DNA of 25,743 nt, taken from CAZSNH01 sp052388455 (GTDB taxonomy: Bacteria; Pseudomonadota; Alphaproteobacteria; Rhizobiales; Hyphomicrobiaceae). Positions 7,016-14,872 of this stretch are shown here, in pieces (position 1 is the stretch's first letter; every line of letters begins with the position of its first letter). The translations under genes and the position numbers were made by a program. The notes below the pieces were generated by a model. It was given only the letters and a program-made list of their open reading frames with translations, was not told where the DNA came from and did no database searches. The stretch lies in contig JBQTIA010000097.1 in the NCBI GenBank assembly GCA_052388455.1, positions 1 through 25,743 on the forward strand. Reading direction: 5' to 3'.

Positions 7016-8056
7016 CTACACTGATTCAGTGCGGCCGGTGCGCCCGGCATGTGTGGCGAGGACCTGCGCCAGACACGCCTCGGCCCGGTCGCGATCGAAA
7101 GGATCACGGCGCGCGAGCACGCCGAGCGCCGTCTGGAAGCGGCGCAGCGCTGCCCCGGCAAGCGGCGGTGATCCTTCGGTAGCGGCCCGCATTTCCTCGA
7201 TGTTACCGTTGCAGTGCAAAGCCAGATCGGAACCAGCGGCGATCACCGCTTCGGCGCGCACGCTAAGATTTCCTGACAGCGCCTTCATGCTGAGGTCGTC
7301 GCTCATCAGCAGACCGTCGAAGCCGATCTCGCCGCGAACCACCTCGTGGATCACGATCGGCGAGGTGCTGGCCGGCCGCTCCGGATCGATGTCCGTAAAG
7401 ATGACATGGGCCGTCATGGCGGCCGGAAGATCGCGCAGCATGTGAAACGGGGCAAAATCGGTGGCTGACAGCACAGCGCGCGGCTCACCCACCACCGGCA
7501 GATCGAGATGGCTGTCCTTGGTCGCCCGTCCGTGCCCGGGAATATGCTTCATCACCGGCAGCACGCCGCCGGCCATCAGGCCCTCGGCCACTGCGCGCCC
7601 GAGGGCCGCGGCCTGAGCGGGCGCCGTGCCATAGGCGCGGTTGCCGATCACGTCATGGGCGCCGGCGACCGGCAGATCGAGGACCGGCGCGCAGTTGGTG
7701 TTGATCCCGAGCGCCAGCAGATCGTCGGCGAGCAGCCGGGCGACATCGAACGCCGCCTGGCAGGACTGCCGGGAATCGACCGCGTAGTCGCAGCCGAACG
7801 CCGCGGCTGGCGGCAGCGCGCGGCCGAGCGGGGGGCGAAGCCGCTGCACGCGCCCGCCTTCCTGGTCGATCGCCACCAGCACGTCGGCACTGCCGATCGC
7901 GACCTTGCAGTCCTCGACGAGATCGCTGATCTGCTCACGGCCGACGCAGTTGCGCGCGAACAGAATGATGCCCGCCGGCCGGACGGCGCGCAGGAACGCA
8001 TCCTCCTCGGGCGTCAGCTCGGGTCCGGCAAGTCCGGTGATGAGGGCGGTGCGCAT
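7016..8056 (-). CDS. nagZ: Beta-N-acetylhexosaminidase NagZ (GH3)
   Basis: Glycoside hydrolase family 3 enzyme that removes GlcNAc from anhydromuropeptides during peptidoglycan recycling; in many bacteria its products influence beta-lactamase induction. The 346-aa protein shows IDQEGGRVQRLRPP, the KHIPGHGRATKDSHLDLP loop carrying the catalytic His/Asp dyad, and MSDDLSMKAL carrying the nucleophile Asp. The start is ATG at 8056 (MRTALITGLAG), which matches the family. An in-frame codon at 8134 would add 26 residues that are only a translation of the tandem array (a Leu-Thr-Thr-His-His-Ser-Pro pattern), so it is rejected. The array lies about 15 bp upstream of the start. Confidence 0.96.
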   Translation of the reverse strand: MRTALITGLAGPELTPEEDAFLRAVRPAGIILFARNCVGREQISDLVEDCKVAIGSADVLVAIDQEGGRVQRLRPPLGRALPPAAAFGCDYAVDSRQSCQAAFDVARLLADDLLALGINTNCAPVLDLPVAGAHDVIGNRAYGTAPAQAAALGRAVAEGLMAGGVLPVMKHIPGHGRATKDSHLDLPVVGEPRAVLSATDFAPFHMLRDLPAAMTAHVIFTDIDPERPASTSPIVIHEVVRGEIGFDGLLMSDDLSMKALSGNLSVRAEAVIAAGSDLALHCNGNIEEMRAATEGSPPLAGAALRRFQTALGVLARRDPFDRDRAEACLAQVLATHAGRTGRTESV

Positions 8057-8071
8057 GGGGTGGGGTGATGT

Positions 8072-8123
8072 GGTGAGTGGTGAGTGGTGAGTGGTGAGTG
8101 GTGAGTGGTGAGTGGTGAGTGGT
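8072..8123. repeat. 7-bp tandem array (GGTGAGT), 7 units, just upstream of nagZ
   Basis: Seven perfect GGTGAGT units occupy 8072-8120, followed by a partial GGT. On the coding (minus) strand the unit reads ACTCACC and the array ends about 15 bp before the nagZ ATG. It is the inverted partner of the shorter array at 8443-8456 that follows the SPOR gene stop. Reading the array as protein would give a spurious nagZ extension. Confidence 0.96.
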
Positions 8124-8442
8124 AGCGACGGCATCCGTCCGATGCAGTCAAAGAATTAAAGCGAGTTTACGAACAGCCACAGTGCTTTTTGCGCGCACGA
8201 TTTCTGCCTGTGCTCGTTCCGCTTGCGCTTCAGTGTCACTCGTAACGCTTGACTGTAAGGTCATCGGGCACGAGTGCGGGGATGTGATGAGACCGGCAAC
8301 GTCGCCGGTGTCGGTTGCACAAGACGGCCACTGGCCCTCAGCGACGGCGAGCGTCGTAATTGAAATCGAGACGTAAGGGACGGTGCAATTGAGTTGCGAT
8401 ATTCAAGTGGTGTTGCGCAAGGCTCCGGCGGACAGCCAACCC
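8124..8442. other. Gene-free spacer between the SPOR gene and nagZ
   Basis: About 320 bp with no coding frame that resembles a protein. It is somewhat richer in AT than its neighbours. It contains a 6-bp perfect stem (ACCGGC at 8292-8297, GCCGGT at 8304-8309) with a 6-nt loop and no following T run. A GCATC/GATGC mini-palindrome lies at 8131-8145. No convincing promoter for nagZ was found, although one is expected here if the arrays interrupt read-through. Confidence 0.6.
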
Positions 8443-8456
8443 ACTCACCACTCACC
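8443..8456. repeat. Two 7-bp units (ACTCACC) at the 3' end of the SPOR gene
   Basis: Two perfect ACTCACC units, 4 bp from the stop codon of the SPOR gene (complement of 8461-8463). On the coding strand they read GGTGAGT, opposite to the seven-unit array before nagZ, so the two could pair across the spacer in a transcript. Confidence 0.85.
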
Positions 8457-8460
8457 AGCC

Positions 8461-10248
8461 TCAGTACGCCGTCACCCAGCAGTCGCTGCCGTAGCCGGCG
8501 GCTTTGAGAGAGCCGCAGAGCGCCTGGGCGCCCTCGCGCGAGCCGGGCGGACCGACGAGCAGGCGATGATAGCTGCCCTTCTCGCCGAGATCGGCTTCGC
8601 GCACATCCGGCGTCTTGTTCTGCAGCACGGTGCCGAACTTCTGCTGCATGTCGGCAAACTGCTTCAGCGCGTTGATCCGGCTCGTCGTCGAAACGGGGAC
8701 CGATGCGAGCACCGCCACGTAGCCGGCACCGGACGGCGCAGCGACGATGGGCACGATCGGCTTCTTCACAGCCGGTGCTGCCGCCGTGGCGGCGGCCGGC
8801 GCGGTCGCAACGAGCTTCTTGACCGGGGGTGGCGCGGGCGGAGCCGCGGGTTTTGCCGCCGCTGCCGCAGTGATCGAGTTGGTGACGGTCGGCGTCACCG
8901 GTTTGGCCTTTTCAGCCGCCACGGCTGCGATCTCGACCGGCTTGTCGAGTGCCTTCGGCGGAGTCACCGTCACTGGTCCTTCGGCGGTGCTCGTCGGCGG
9001 AACCGGGGCATCGACGGTTGCGCCGCCGCCCGGGAAGCTCGTATCGCTCGCAGACGTGGCTGACGCTGGCGCGGCCGACGCCGGCTCGGCAGCGGGCGTC
9101 GTGACCACGGCGGGCGCCTCGGCCGGGGGAACGATCGCTCCGTCGGGACCGATCGGAACGGTCGATACCTTTTTGACGCCGCTCGCGTCGGCATCGCCGC
9201 CCGGATCGTTGAGCCGGCCCATGATCTTGGAATCGGCGTTTGCGAATTTCTTGCCGCCCGCGTCGGCCGGCTTGATCTTGGTCGGCCCGCCCGCGCTCTT
9301 GATGACCGGGGGAGTGCCGCCGTCGCCGCCAATCAGCGAGGTGTAGGCGAACGTCAGCCCGCCACCGACGACGATCGCACCGACCAGCACGGCGGCGATC
9401 TTCATCCAGGGCTTTCCGGGAGTGTCCTCGGCGTAATAGCCGTCGTCTTCGGGGTTATATTCCCCATCGAGTTCCTGTCCGGCCTGCGGTTGCCCGCCAT
9501 AAGCCGAGCCGTCAGCATGTGCCTGCGGATGATGATCCGGATGGTAGCCGCCCGCGTCGAGCGACGGCTCGGCCGGCGGCGGATAACCCTGCGCATAGGG
9601 CTGCGCGTACGCCTGCCCGTAAGGCTGCTGCGCGCCCCAGTCACCGGCTGCCGGCTGCGGATAGCCGGCGGAGGCGTAGCCCGGATCGGCCTGCCCCTGC
9701 GGATAGCCGGCGGATTCGAAGCTGCGCGCCTCTGGCTGCGCCAAAGCCTGATAGGCGGACAGCTGCTGAGCGTGCGGAGACGGTGCCGCGGGCTGCGTCC
9801 AGGGATCGAATGCGGGCGGCGCGGCGCGGGCCGGATCGGGTGCCGCGGCGTAACCATAGCCGGGCGGGGGATTGGCGTAGGCCGCCGGCTGCGACAGTGG
9901 AAGCTCGTAGGACGGCACACCGGCTGGCTGCTGAGGGGACTGCGGCAGGCCACCAGCACCCGGGCCCGGATCGTATTGGGCATATCCCTGCTGCGGCTGT
10001 CCCGTGTAGGCATCGAACTGGGGCGCGTAATTCGGCTGGCGAGCGGCGGCGGCCGGAGCCTGCGCATAGCCCTGCGCGGCGTAGGGATCGGCACCACCGT
10101 GACCGGGATGCGCGTGTGCAGGCGGATAGCCGGCGGGGGGGGCGGCACCGTGCGGGAGCGGCTGATGGGGCGGCAATGGATTGAGCTGCCGGGCCGGTCG
10201 CGTCGACACGCCGCCCGGAGGCACCTGCGAACTGTTCGACCGTGACAT
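8461..10248 (-). CDS. SPOR-domain envelope protein with long Pro/Tyr/Gln-rich N-terminus
   Basis: A 595-aa bitopic membrane protein. Residues 1 to about 275 are low complexity, rich in Pro, Ala, Gln, Tyr and Gly (repeats such as QAYAQPYAQGYPPP), ending in an acidic patch (EYNPEDDGYYAEDTPG). One membrane span follows near residues 282-302 (KIAAVLVGAIVVGGGLTFAY), then an Ala/Pro/Thr-rich periplasmic linker. The C-terminal SPOR domain starts near residue 510 (SGAGYVAVLASVPVSTTSRI to the end). SPOR domains bind denuded septal peptidoglycan, so a role in division or cell-wall remodelling is likely. The start is ATG at 10248, six bases after GAGGGG; a GTG at 10281 lies in a hairpin after argS and has poor support. 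Lies between argS and nagZ, its common position in the order. Confidence 0.9.
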   Translation of the reverse strand: MSRSNSSQVPPGGVSTRPARQLNPLPPHQPLPHGAAPPAGYPPAHAHPGHGGADPYAAQGYAQAPAAAARQPNYAPQFDAYTGQPQQGYAQYDPGPGAGGLPQSPQQPAGVPSYELPLSQPAAYANPPPGYGYAAAPDPARAAPPAFDPWTQPAAPSPHAQQLSAYQALAQPEARSFESAGYPQGQADPGYASAGYPQPAAGDWGAQQPYGQAYAQPYAQGYPPPAEPSLDAGGYHPDHHPQAHADGSAYGGQPQAGQELDGEYNPEDDGYYAEDTPGKPWMKIAAVLVGAIVVGGGLTFAYTSLIGGDGGTPPVIKSAGGPTKIKPADAGGKKFANADSKIMGRLNDPGGDADASGVKKVSTVPIGPDGAIVPPAEAPAVVTTPAAEPASAAPASATSASDTSFPGGGATVDAPVPPTSTAEGPVTVTPPKALDKPVEIAAVAAEKAKPVTPTVTNSITAAAAAKPAAPPAPPPVKKLVATAPAAATAAAPAVKKPIVPIVAAPSGAGYVAVLASVPVSTTSRINALKQFADMQQKFGTVLQNKTPDVREADLGEKGSYHRLLVGPPGSREGAQALCGSLKAAGYGSDCWVTAY

Positions 10249-10279
10249 GATGTTCCCCTCGTCCCGAGCTTCCCGCAAC

Positions 10280-10300
10280 ACTCTCTATCGAATCGAGAGT
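10280..10300 (-). other. Small stem-loop after argS
   Basis: ACTCTC (10280-10285) and GAGAGT (10295-10300) form a 6-bp perfect stem with a 9-nt loop, directly after the argS stop. There is no T run, so it is more likely a weak pause or processing site than a true terminator. It lies between argS and the SPOR gene. Confidence 0.35.
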
Positions 10301-12115
10301 TTAGCGCATGGCAAGCGGCGCCTCGACGCCGAGAATGCCAAGACCTGAGGATATCACCTGCCGCGTCGCCGCAACGAGCGCACAGCGGGCTGCGGTTACC
10401 TTTCGATCTTCAGTTCGTATGAAGCGCAAATGTGGCAAATCGTTGCCGCGCGTCCACTGCGCGTGAAAATCTGATGCTAAATCATAGAGGTAGAACGCAA
10501 GCCGGTGTGGCTCATGGGCCGCGGCCGCGTGTCCGACGAGCCGCGGGAAAGTTCCGAGCTTGCGGATCAGCGCCAGCTCTCCGGCGTCGTCGAGCAGGGA
10601 GAGATCGCCCTTGCGGACTTCTGCGCTTTCTTCCGTCAGGTCCGGAAAGACCTCTTTGACATTGCGGAACACGCTCGCCGCACGCGCGTGCGCGTACTGG
10701 ACATAGAAGACCGGATTGTCCTTCGACTGCTCGGTGACCTTGGCGAAGTCGAAATCGAGCGGCTCCAGCTCCTTGCGGTAGAGCATCATGAACCGCACGG
10801 GATCGCGGCCGACCTCGTCGACGACATCGCGCAGCGTGACGAACGTGCCCGCCCGCTTCGACATTTTGTAAGGCTCGCCGTTCTTGAACAGTTTGACCAG
10901 CTGAACGACGCGGATGTCGAGATCGCTGTCGCCGCCGGACGTGTGCCAGTGCTTCGGCTTGCCCTTGCCGTCGAGTTCCACGCTGCCGCCGGCGAAAGCC
11001 GCGACCGCCGCCAGCATGCGCGGGATGTAACCGATGTGATCGGCGCCGAACACGTTGACGAGGTGGCGATAGCCGCGTTGCAGCTTGTCGTAGTGATAGG
11101 CGATGTCGCCGGCGAAGTAGGTATAGCTGCCGTCGGATTTCTGCAGTGCCCGGTCGGTGTCGTCCCCGAAGCTCGACGACTTGAAGAGCGTCTGCTCGCG
11201 GTCCTCCCATTCCTCGTCGTCGTGCCCGAGCGGCTTTTCGAGCCGGCCCTGATAGATCAGCCCCTTCTTTTTCAGCGCATCGATCGCCGCCCCGACCTTG
11301 TCTTTCTTGCCACCCGTCAGCGAGGCTTCGGAGAAGAACACGTCATGACGGATGTTGAGTGCCGCGAGATCGTCCTTGATCTCGGCGAGCATCATGTCGA
11401 TCGCCGTCTTGCGCACGAGCGGCAGCCAGCGTTCCTCCGGCATATTCAGCAGCGCTTTGCCGTGCTCCTTCACCAGAGCGACGCCTACGGGCTTCAGATA
11501 GTCGCCCGGATAGAGGCCCTTCGGTATGTCGCCAATGTCCTCGCCGAGCGCCTCGCGGTAGCGCAGGAACGCCGAGCGGGCGAGAACGTCAACCTGCCCG
11601 CCGGCATCGTTGATGTAGTACTCCCGCGTCACGTCGTAGCCGGCGAAGGCGAGGATGTTGGCCAGCGCGTCGCCGAACACCGCTCCCCGGCAATGCCCGA
11701 CGTGCATCGGGCCGGTGGGGTTGGCCGACACGTACTCGACGTTGACCGTTTCGCCCTTGCCGGCGCCGGCCCGTCCGTACTCTCCGCGCTGCGCAAGAAT
11801 GGCTCCGACGAGGCCGTGCCAGAAGCCGGGCCGCATGGTGATGTTGAGGAAGCCCGGCCCGGCCACTTCGACGGCCGCGATCTCGCTGTCACCGGCGAGT
11901 TTCGCCTTCAGTGCCTCCGCGAGGTCGCGCGGCTTGGCCTTGGCACCCTTGGCCAGCACCATCGCGGCGTTGCTGGCGAAATCGCCATGCGCGGCGTCAC
12001 GCGGACTTTCGGCCTCGACGCGCGACAGATCGAGCCCGGCCGGCAGGGTGCCGTCCTTCTGGAGTTCGCCAAGCGCGGCTGCGATGCGACGGTCAATCTG
12101 CGCGAAGACGTTCAT
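10301..12115 (-). CDS. argS: Arginine--tRNA ligase
   Basis: Cytoplasmic class I synthetase that charges tRNA-Arg. The 604-aa protein has the N-terminal additional domain and the HIGH-type motif within NPTGPMHVGHCRGAVFGDAL. It also carries the KMSK-type signature in PYKMSKRAGTFVTL, a YEC-like HTSGGDSDLDIRVVQL stretch and the C-terminal anticodon-binding DALR domain. The start is ATG at 12115; an AGGAA ribosome site five bases upstream lies right at the end of a tandem array (12125-12155), so array length or folding could affect access to it. Transcribed after dgt and before the SPOR gene. Confidence 0.97.
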   Translation of the reverse strand: MNVFAQIDRRIAAALGELQKDGTLPAGLDLSRVEAESPRDAAHGDFASNAAMVLAKGAKAKPRDLAEALKAKLAGDSEIAAVEVAGPGFLNITMRPGFWHGLVGAILAQRGEYGRAGAGKGETVNVEYVSANPTGPMHVGHCRGAVFGDALANILAFAGYDVTREYYINDAGGQVDVLARSAFLRYREALGEDIGDIPKGLYPGDYLKPVGVALVKEHGKALLNMPEERWLPLVRKTAIDMMLAEIKDDLAALNIRHDVFFSEASLTGGKKDKVGAAIDALKKKGLIYQGRLEKPLGHDDEEWEDREQTLFKSSSFGDDTDRALQKSDGSYTYFAGDIAYHYDKLQRGYRHLVNVFGADHIGYIPRMLAAVAAFAGGSVELDGKGKPKHWHTSGGDSDLDIRVVQLVKLFKNGEPYKMSKRAGTFVTLRDVVDEVGRDPVRFMMLYRKELEPLDFDFAKVTEQSKDNPVFYVQYAHARAASVFRNVKEVFPDLTEESAEVRKGDLSLLDDAGELALIRKLGTFPRLVGHAAAAHEPHRLAFYLYDLASDFHAQWTRGNDLPHLRFIRTEDRKVTAARCALVAATRQVISSGLGILGVEAPLAMR

Positions 12116-12124
12116 CGGGTTCCT

Positions 12125-12155
12125 GGTGAGTGGTGAGTGGTGAGTGGTGAGTGGT
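12125..12155. repeat. 7-bp tandem array (GGTGAGT), 4 units, just upstream of argS
   Basis: Four perfect GGTGAGT units (12125-12152) plus GGT. On the coding strand the unit is ACTCACC and the array runs straight into the AGGAA ribosome site of argS. It is the inverted partner of the array at the dgt stop (12226-12257). Confidence 0.95.
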
Positions 12156-12185
12156 CAGTAGCGAAACGCGCCCGGCGCGTCGAGT

Positions 12186-12220
12186 CTGCGGCAAAAGGCA
12201 CCGCAGTGGGGCATCCCCCA
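12186..12220. other. Two adjacent hairpins between dgt and argS
   Basis: CTGCGG (12186-12191) pairs with CCGCAG (12201-12206), and immediately next TGGGG (12207-12211) pairs with CCCCA (12216-12220). The two perfect stems abut and are themselves flanked by inverted arrays. There is no T run on the minus strand after them. They could act as a transcript pause or stabilising structure; function is inferred. Confidence 0.5.
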
Positions 12221-12225
12221 TCCGT

Positions 12226-12257
12226 TCACCACTCACCACTCACCACTTACGACCCTC
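12226..12257. repeat. Degenerate 7/8-bp array at the dgt stop codon
   Basis: Two perfect ACTCACC units (12231-12244) are flanked by degenerate units (TTCACC, then ACTTACGACCCTCACC). The array extends into the dgt stop codon (complement of 12256-12258). On the coding strand it reads GGTGAGT, opposite to the array before argS. Confidence 0.85.
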
Positions 12258-13479
12258 ACCTCAGCTCCGGCGTCTCGGTGAAAAGCCTGCGATGCTCGGC
12301 GATGGCGTAGCGATCCGTCATGCCGGCGACGAAATCGCTGATCAGGCGGGCCCTGCGGCGCTCGTCCAGTCCGCTGGCGAGCTGCGCCCACGTCTCCGGC
12401 ATGGCTGTCCCATCAGACCCGTAACGGGTGAAGAGGTCGCGCACGATCGTCTCGGCTCCGGCCATCGTGCGCATGACCCGCGGACTGCGATAGACGTGCT
12501 CGAAGAGAAACGACTTGAGCAGATGCAGATCGCTCGTCATCGCGGCGGTGAAGGAGGCGGTCGCGGCGGGGGCCAGACGGATGTCGTCCGGTCCTTGCGG
12601 GTCGAGCGCGGCCAGCCGTCTCCGGCTTTCCTCGACCAGATCGCGGATCATGGCGGTGATCATGCGCCGGGTCACCTCGTAGACGACGCGACCGTCGACC
12701 GCGCGGATGCCCCGGGCGTCGACGGCGGCCACCGCCGCTCCGACCAGCGGCACCGTTGCGAGATCACCGAGCGAGATCAGCCCGGCGCGCAGGCCGTCGT
12801 CGACGTCGTGATTGAGGTAGGCGATGTCGTCGGAGAGCGACGCAACCTGCGCTTCGGCGCTGGCCCACGTCGAGGGCTCCAGGCTCTGCCAGGATGTCAT
12901 ACGTCCGGCGATTTTTAGGACGCCGGCCGAGCCATGCTCCACGCCGTCGCGCGTCAGTGGCCCGTTGTGCTTGGCCAGCCCCTCCAGCGTTTCCCAGGTC
13001 GGATTGAGACCGTCGAACGCGAGGTACTTGCGTTCGAGCGAGGTCACGATCCGCAGACTCTGCGCATTGTGATCGAACCCGCCCCACGCGCGCATGGTGC
13101 CGTCGAGCGCACGCTCGCCCGCGTGGCTGAACGGCGAGTGGCCGAGGTCGTGCGCCAGCGCGAGCACTTCGGCCAGGTCTTCGTCGAGGCGGAGCTGGCG
13201 GGCGATGGTGCGCGCGATCTGCGCCACCTCCAGGCTGTGGGTCAGCCGCGAGCGATAGTGATCGCCCTCGTGGAAGACGAACACCTGTGTTTTGTGCGTC
13301 AGCCGCCGGAACGCCGTCGAATGCAGAACGCGGTCGCGGTCGCGCTGGAACGGGCTGCGGGTCGGGCATTCAGGCTCGCGATGCTGGCGTCCGCGGCTCG
13401 GCACTGCGCTGGCGGCGTAGCGGGCGGGTGATCGGTCTCCCGGCGCGAGGAACTGGCCGAAGTCGTCTTCAGGAGCCAT
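12256..13479 (-). CDS. dgt: Deoxyguanosinetriphosphate triphosphohydrolase-like protein (HD superfamily)
   Basis: A 407-aa dNTP triphosphohydrolase-like protein of the HD superfamily; relatives release triphosphate from dNTPs and tune nucleotide pools. Metal-binding motifs are visible: RLTHSLEVAQIARTI (His 81), LALAHDLGHSPFSHAGE (His-Asp at 110-111) and a later VASLSDDIAYLNHDVDD with the last Asp ligand. It has the N-terminal PFQRDRDRVLHSTAFRRL region typical of the family. The start is ATG at 13479; a GTG lies one codon upstream, and neither has a strong ribosome site. Upstream of argS and divergent from erpA, as in related genomes. Confidence 0.93.
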   Translation of the reverse strand: MAPEDDFGQFLAPGDRSPARYAASAVPSRGRQHREPECPTRSPFQRDRDRVLHSTAFRRLTHKTQVFVFHEGDHYRSRLTHSLEVAQIARTIARQLRLDEDLAEVLALAHDLGHSPFSHAGERALDGTMRAWGGFDHNAQSLRIVTSLERKYLAFDGLNPTWETLEGLAKHNGPLTRDGVEHGSAGVLKIAGRMTSWQSLEPSTWASAEAQVASLSDDIAYLNHDVDDGLRAGLISLGDLATVPLVGAAVAAVDARGIRAVDGRVVYEVTRRMITAMIRDLVEESRRRLAALDPQGPDDIRLAPAATASFTAAMTSDLHLLKSFLFEHVYRSPRVMRTMAGAETIVRDLFTRYGSDGTAMPETWAQLASGLDERRRARLISDFVAGMTDRYAIAEHRRLFTETPELR

Positions 13480-13542
13480 CACGAAACCCGGCTTTCTCTC
13501 GCGATGTCATGATGTTGTCTGCCCGATCACCGGAACCGCCGT

Positions 13543-13570
13543 TTGACTTCGGCGCGCGCGCGCCTATCTT
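13543..13570 (+). promoter_or_regulatory. Candidate sigma-70 promoter of erpA-xthA
   Basis: TTGACT (13543-13548, five of six) and TATCTT (13565-13570, four of six) are separated by 16 bp of almost pure alternating GC. A transcript would start near 13577, about 58 nt before the erpA ATG. It lies in the divergent gap between dgt and erpA. Confidence 0.5.
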
Positions 13571-13634
13571 CCAGGAGTCGAATTGACGTCGCAAGCCATC
13601 GCGGTCTGCCGTCACGCAACCAGGAAGCGCCGCC

Positions 13635-13991
13635 ATGAGCACTGAAGCCGCAGGAGACGATCTGACCGGCACCGTCATCGTCACCGAGCGGGCCGCGCTG
13701 CGCATCGCCGCCATTGCCGCCGACGATCCTTCGACCCCCATGCTTCGGGTGGCGGTCGAGGGCGGCGGCTGCTCCGGCTTTCAATACAAGTTCGACCTCG
13801 TCGGCGAAAGCGAGCCGGACGACATCGTGATCGAGCGGGCCGGCGCGAAAGTGCTGATCGATCCCGTATCCCTGCAATACATGGCCGGCTCACGCATCGA
13901 TTTCGTCGACGACCTGATCGGCGCGTCGTTCCGCATCGACAATCCGCAGGCCACCGCCTCCTGCGGCTGCGGAACCAGCTTCGCGATGTGA
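13635..13991 (+). CDS. erpA: A-type iron-sulfur cluster carrier protein
   Basis: A 118-aa cytoplasmic carrier that receives Fe-S clusters from the scaffold and hands them to target enzymes. The three cluster-binding cysteines are present: Cys46 in EGGGCSGFQYKF and Cys110/Cys112 in the C-terminal SCGCGTSFAM. Length and pattern fit ErpA/IscA; position next to dgt and xthA favours the ErpA-type protein of alphaproteobacteria. The start is ATG at 13635, with AGGAAG upstream. Its stop lies 53 bp before the xthA start, and the two are probably one transcript. Confidence 0.94.
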   Translation: MSTEAAGDDLTGTVIVTERAALRIAAIAADDPSTPMLRVAVEGGGCSGFQYKFDLVGESEPDDIVIERAGAKVLIDPVSLQYMAGSRIDFVDDLIGASFRIDNPQATASCGCGTSFAM

Positions 13992-14044
13992 CAAGTCCTC
14001 GCGCCCTTGCGGTCGCAACCGGCGGCGGAGATGAGCTCGCAACC

Positions 14045-14830
14045 ATGAAAATCACCACCTGGAACATCAACGGCGTGAAGGCTCGGATCGAGGGGTTGGT
14101 CGCCTACCTCAAGGACGCCGCTCCGGACGTGCTCTGCCTCCAGGAGATCAAGAGCGTCGATGAAGGTTTCCCGCGTGAGCCCATCGAAGCGCTCGGCTAC
14201 AACGTCGCCACGCATGGTCAGAAGGGCTTCAACGGCGTCGCCATTCTTTCCCGGCTCCCGCTCGAGGATGTCACGCCGCGCCTCCCCGGCAACGACACCG
14301 ACGGGCAGGCGCGCTACCTCGAGGCGACGATTGCCCCCAAGGGCGGCCACGCGGTTCGCGTGGCGTCTATCTATCTGCCCAACGGCAATCCGATCGGTAC
14401 GGAAAAATTCTCCTACAAGCTCGCCTGGATGCGCCGCCTCGAAGCCCACGCGCGCCGCGCGATCGAGGAGGAGACCGCGCTCGTGCTCGCCGGCGATTTC
14501 AACGTCATTCCAACGCCGGACGATGCCAAGCGGCCGGCCGCCTGGACCGGCGACGCGCTCTACCAGCCCGAAAGTCGCGGTGCTTGGCGCTCACTCGCCC
14601 ACCTTGGATTCACTGACGCCGTGCGCGCCTGCCAGCCCGAGCCGGGGCTCTACACGTTCTGGGACTATCAGGCGGGCGCCTTTCAGAAGAACGACGGCAT
14701 CCGCATCGACCACCTGATGGTGGCGCCGCAAGTGGCCGACCGCCTGCTGCGCGCCGGGGTCGACGCCTTCACCCGCGGCTGGGAGAAGCCGTCGGACCAC
14801 TGCCCGGCATGGATCGAACTCGCGTCCTGA
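14045..14830 (+). CDS. xthA: Exodeoxyribonuclease III / AP endonuclease
   Basis: Base-excision-repair enzyme that cuts DNA at abasic sites and trims 3' ends. The 261-aa protein has the ExoIII family start MKITTWNINGVKARIEGL and the active-site residues: Glu34 in LCLQEIKS, the Asp/Asn pair in VLAGDFNVIP, Asp in GIRIDHLMV, and the terminal SDHCP His. The start is ATG at 14045 by family alignment. An in-frame GTG at 13988 overlaps the erpA stop but adds 19 residues foreign to the family. Downstream of erpA. Confidence 0.96.
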   Translation: MKITTWNINGVKARIEGLVAYLKDAAPDVLCLQEIKSVDEGFPREPIEALGYNVATHGQKGFNGVAILSRLPLEDVTPRLPGNDTDGQARYLEATIAPKGGHAVRVASIYLPNGNPIGTEKFSYKLAWMRRLEAHARRAIEEETALVLAGDFNVIPTPDDAKRPAAWTGDALYQPESRGAWRSLAHLGFTDAVRACQPEPGLYTFWDYQAGAFQKNDGIRIDHLMVAPQVADRLLRAGVDAFTRGWEKPSDHCPAWIELAS

Positions 14831-14872
14831 GCCACGCCACGCGCGGGACGAGGTGCCCCACCCATCGCGTCC

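Noticed and set aside
8057..8134. N-terminal extension of NagZ by 26 residues
   Set aside because: The extension is only the 7-bp tandem array read as protein; the family N-terminus begins at 8056.
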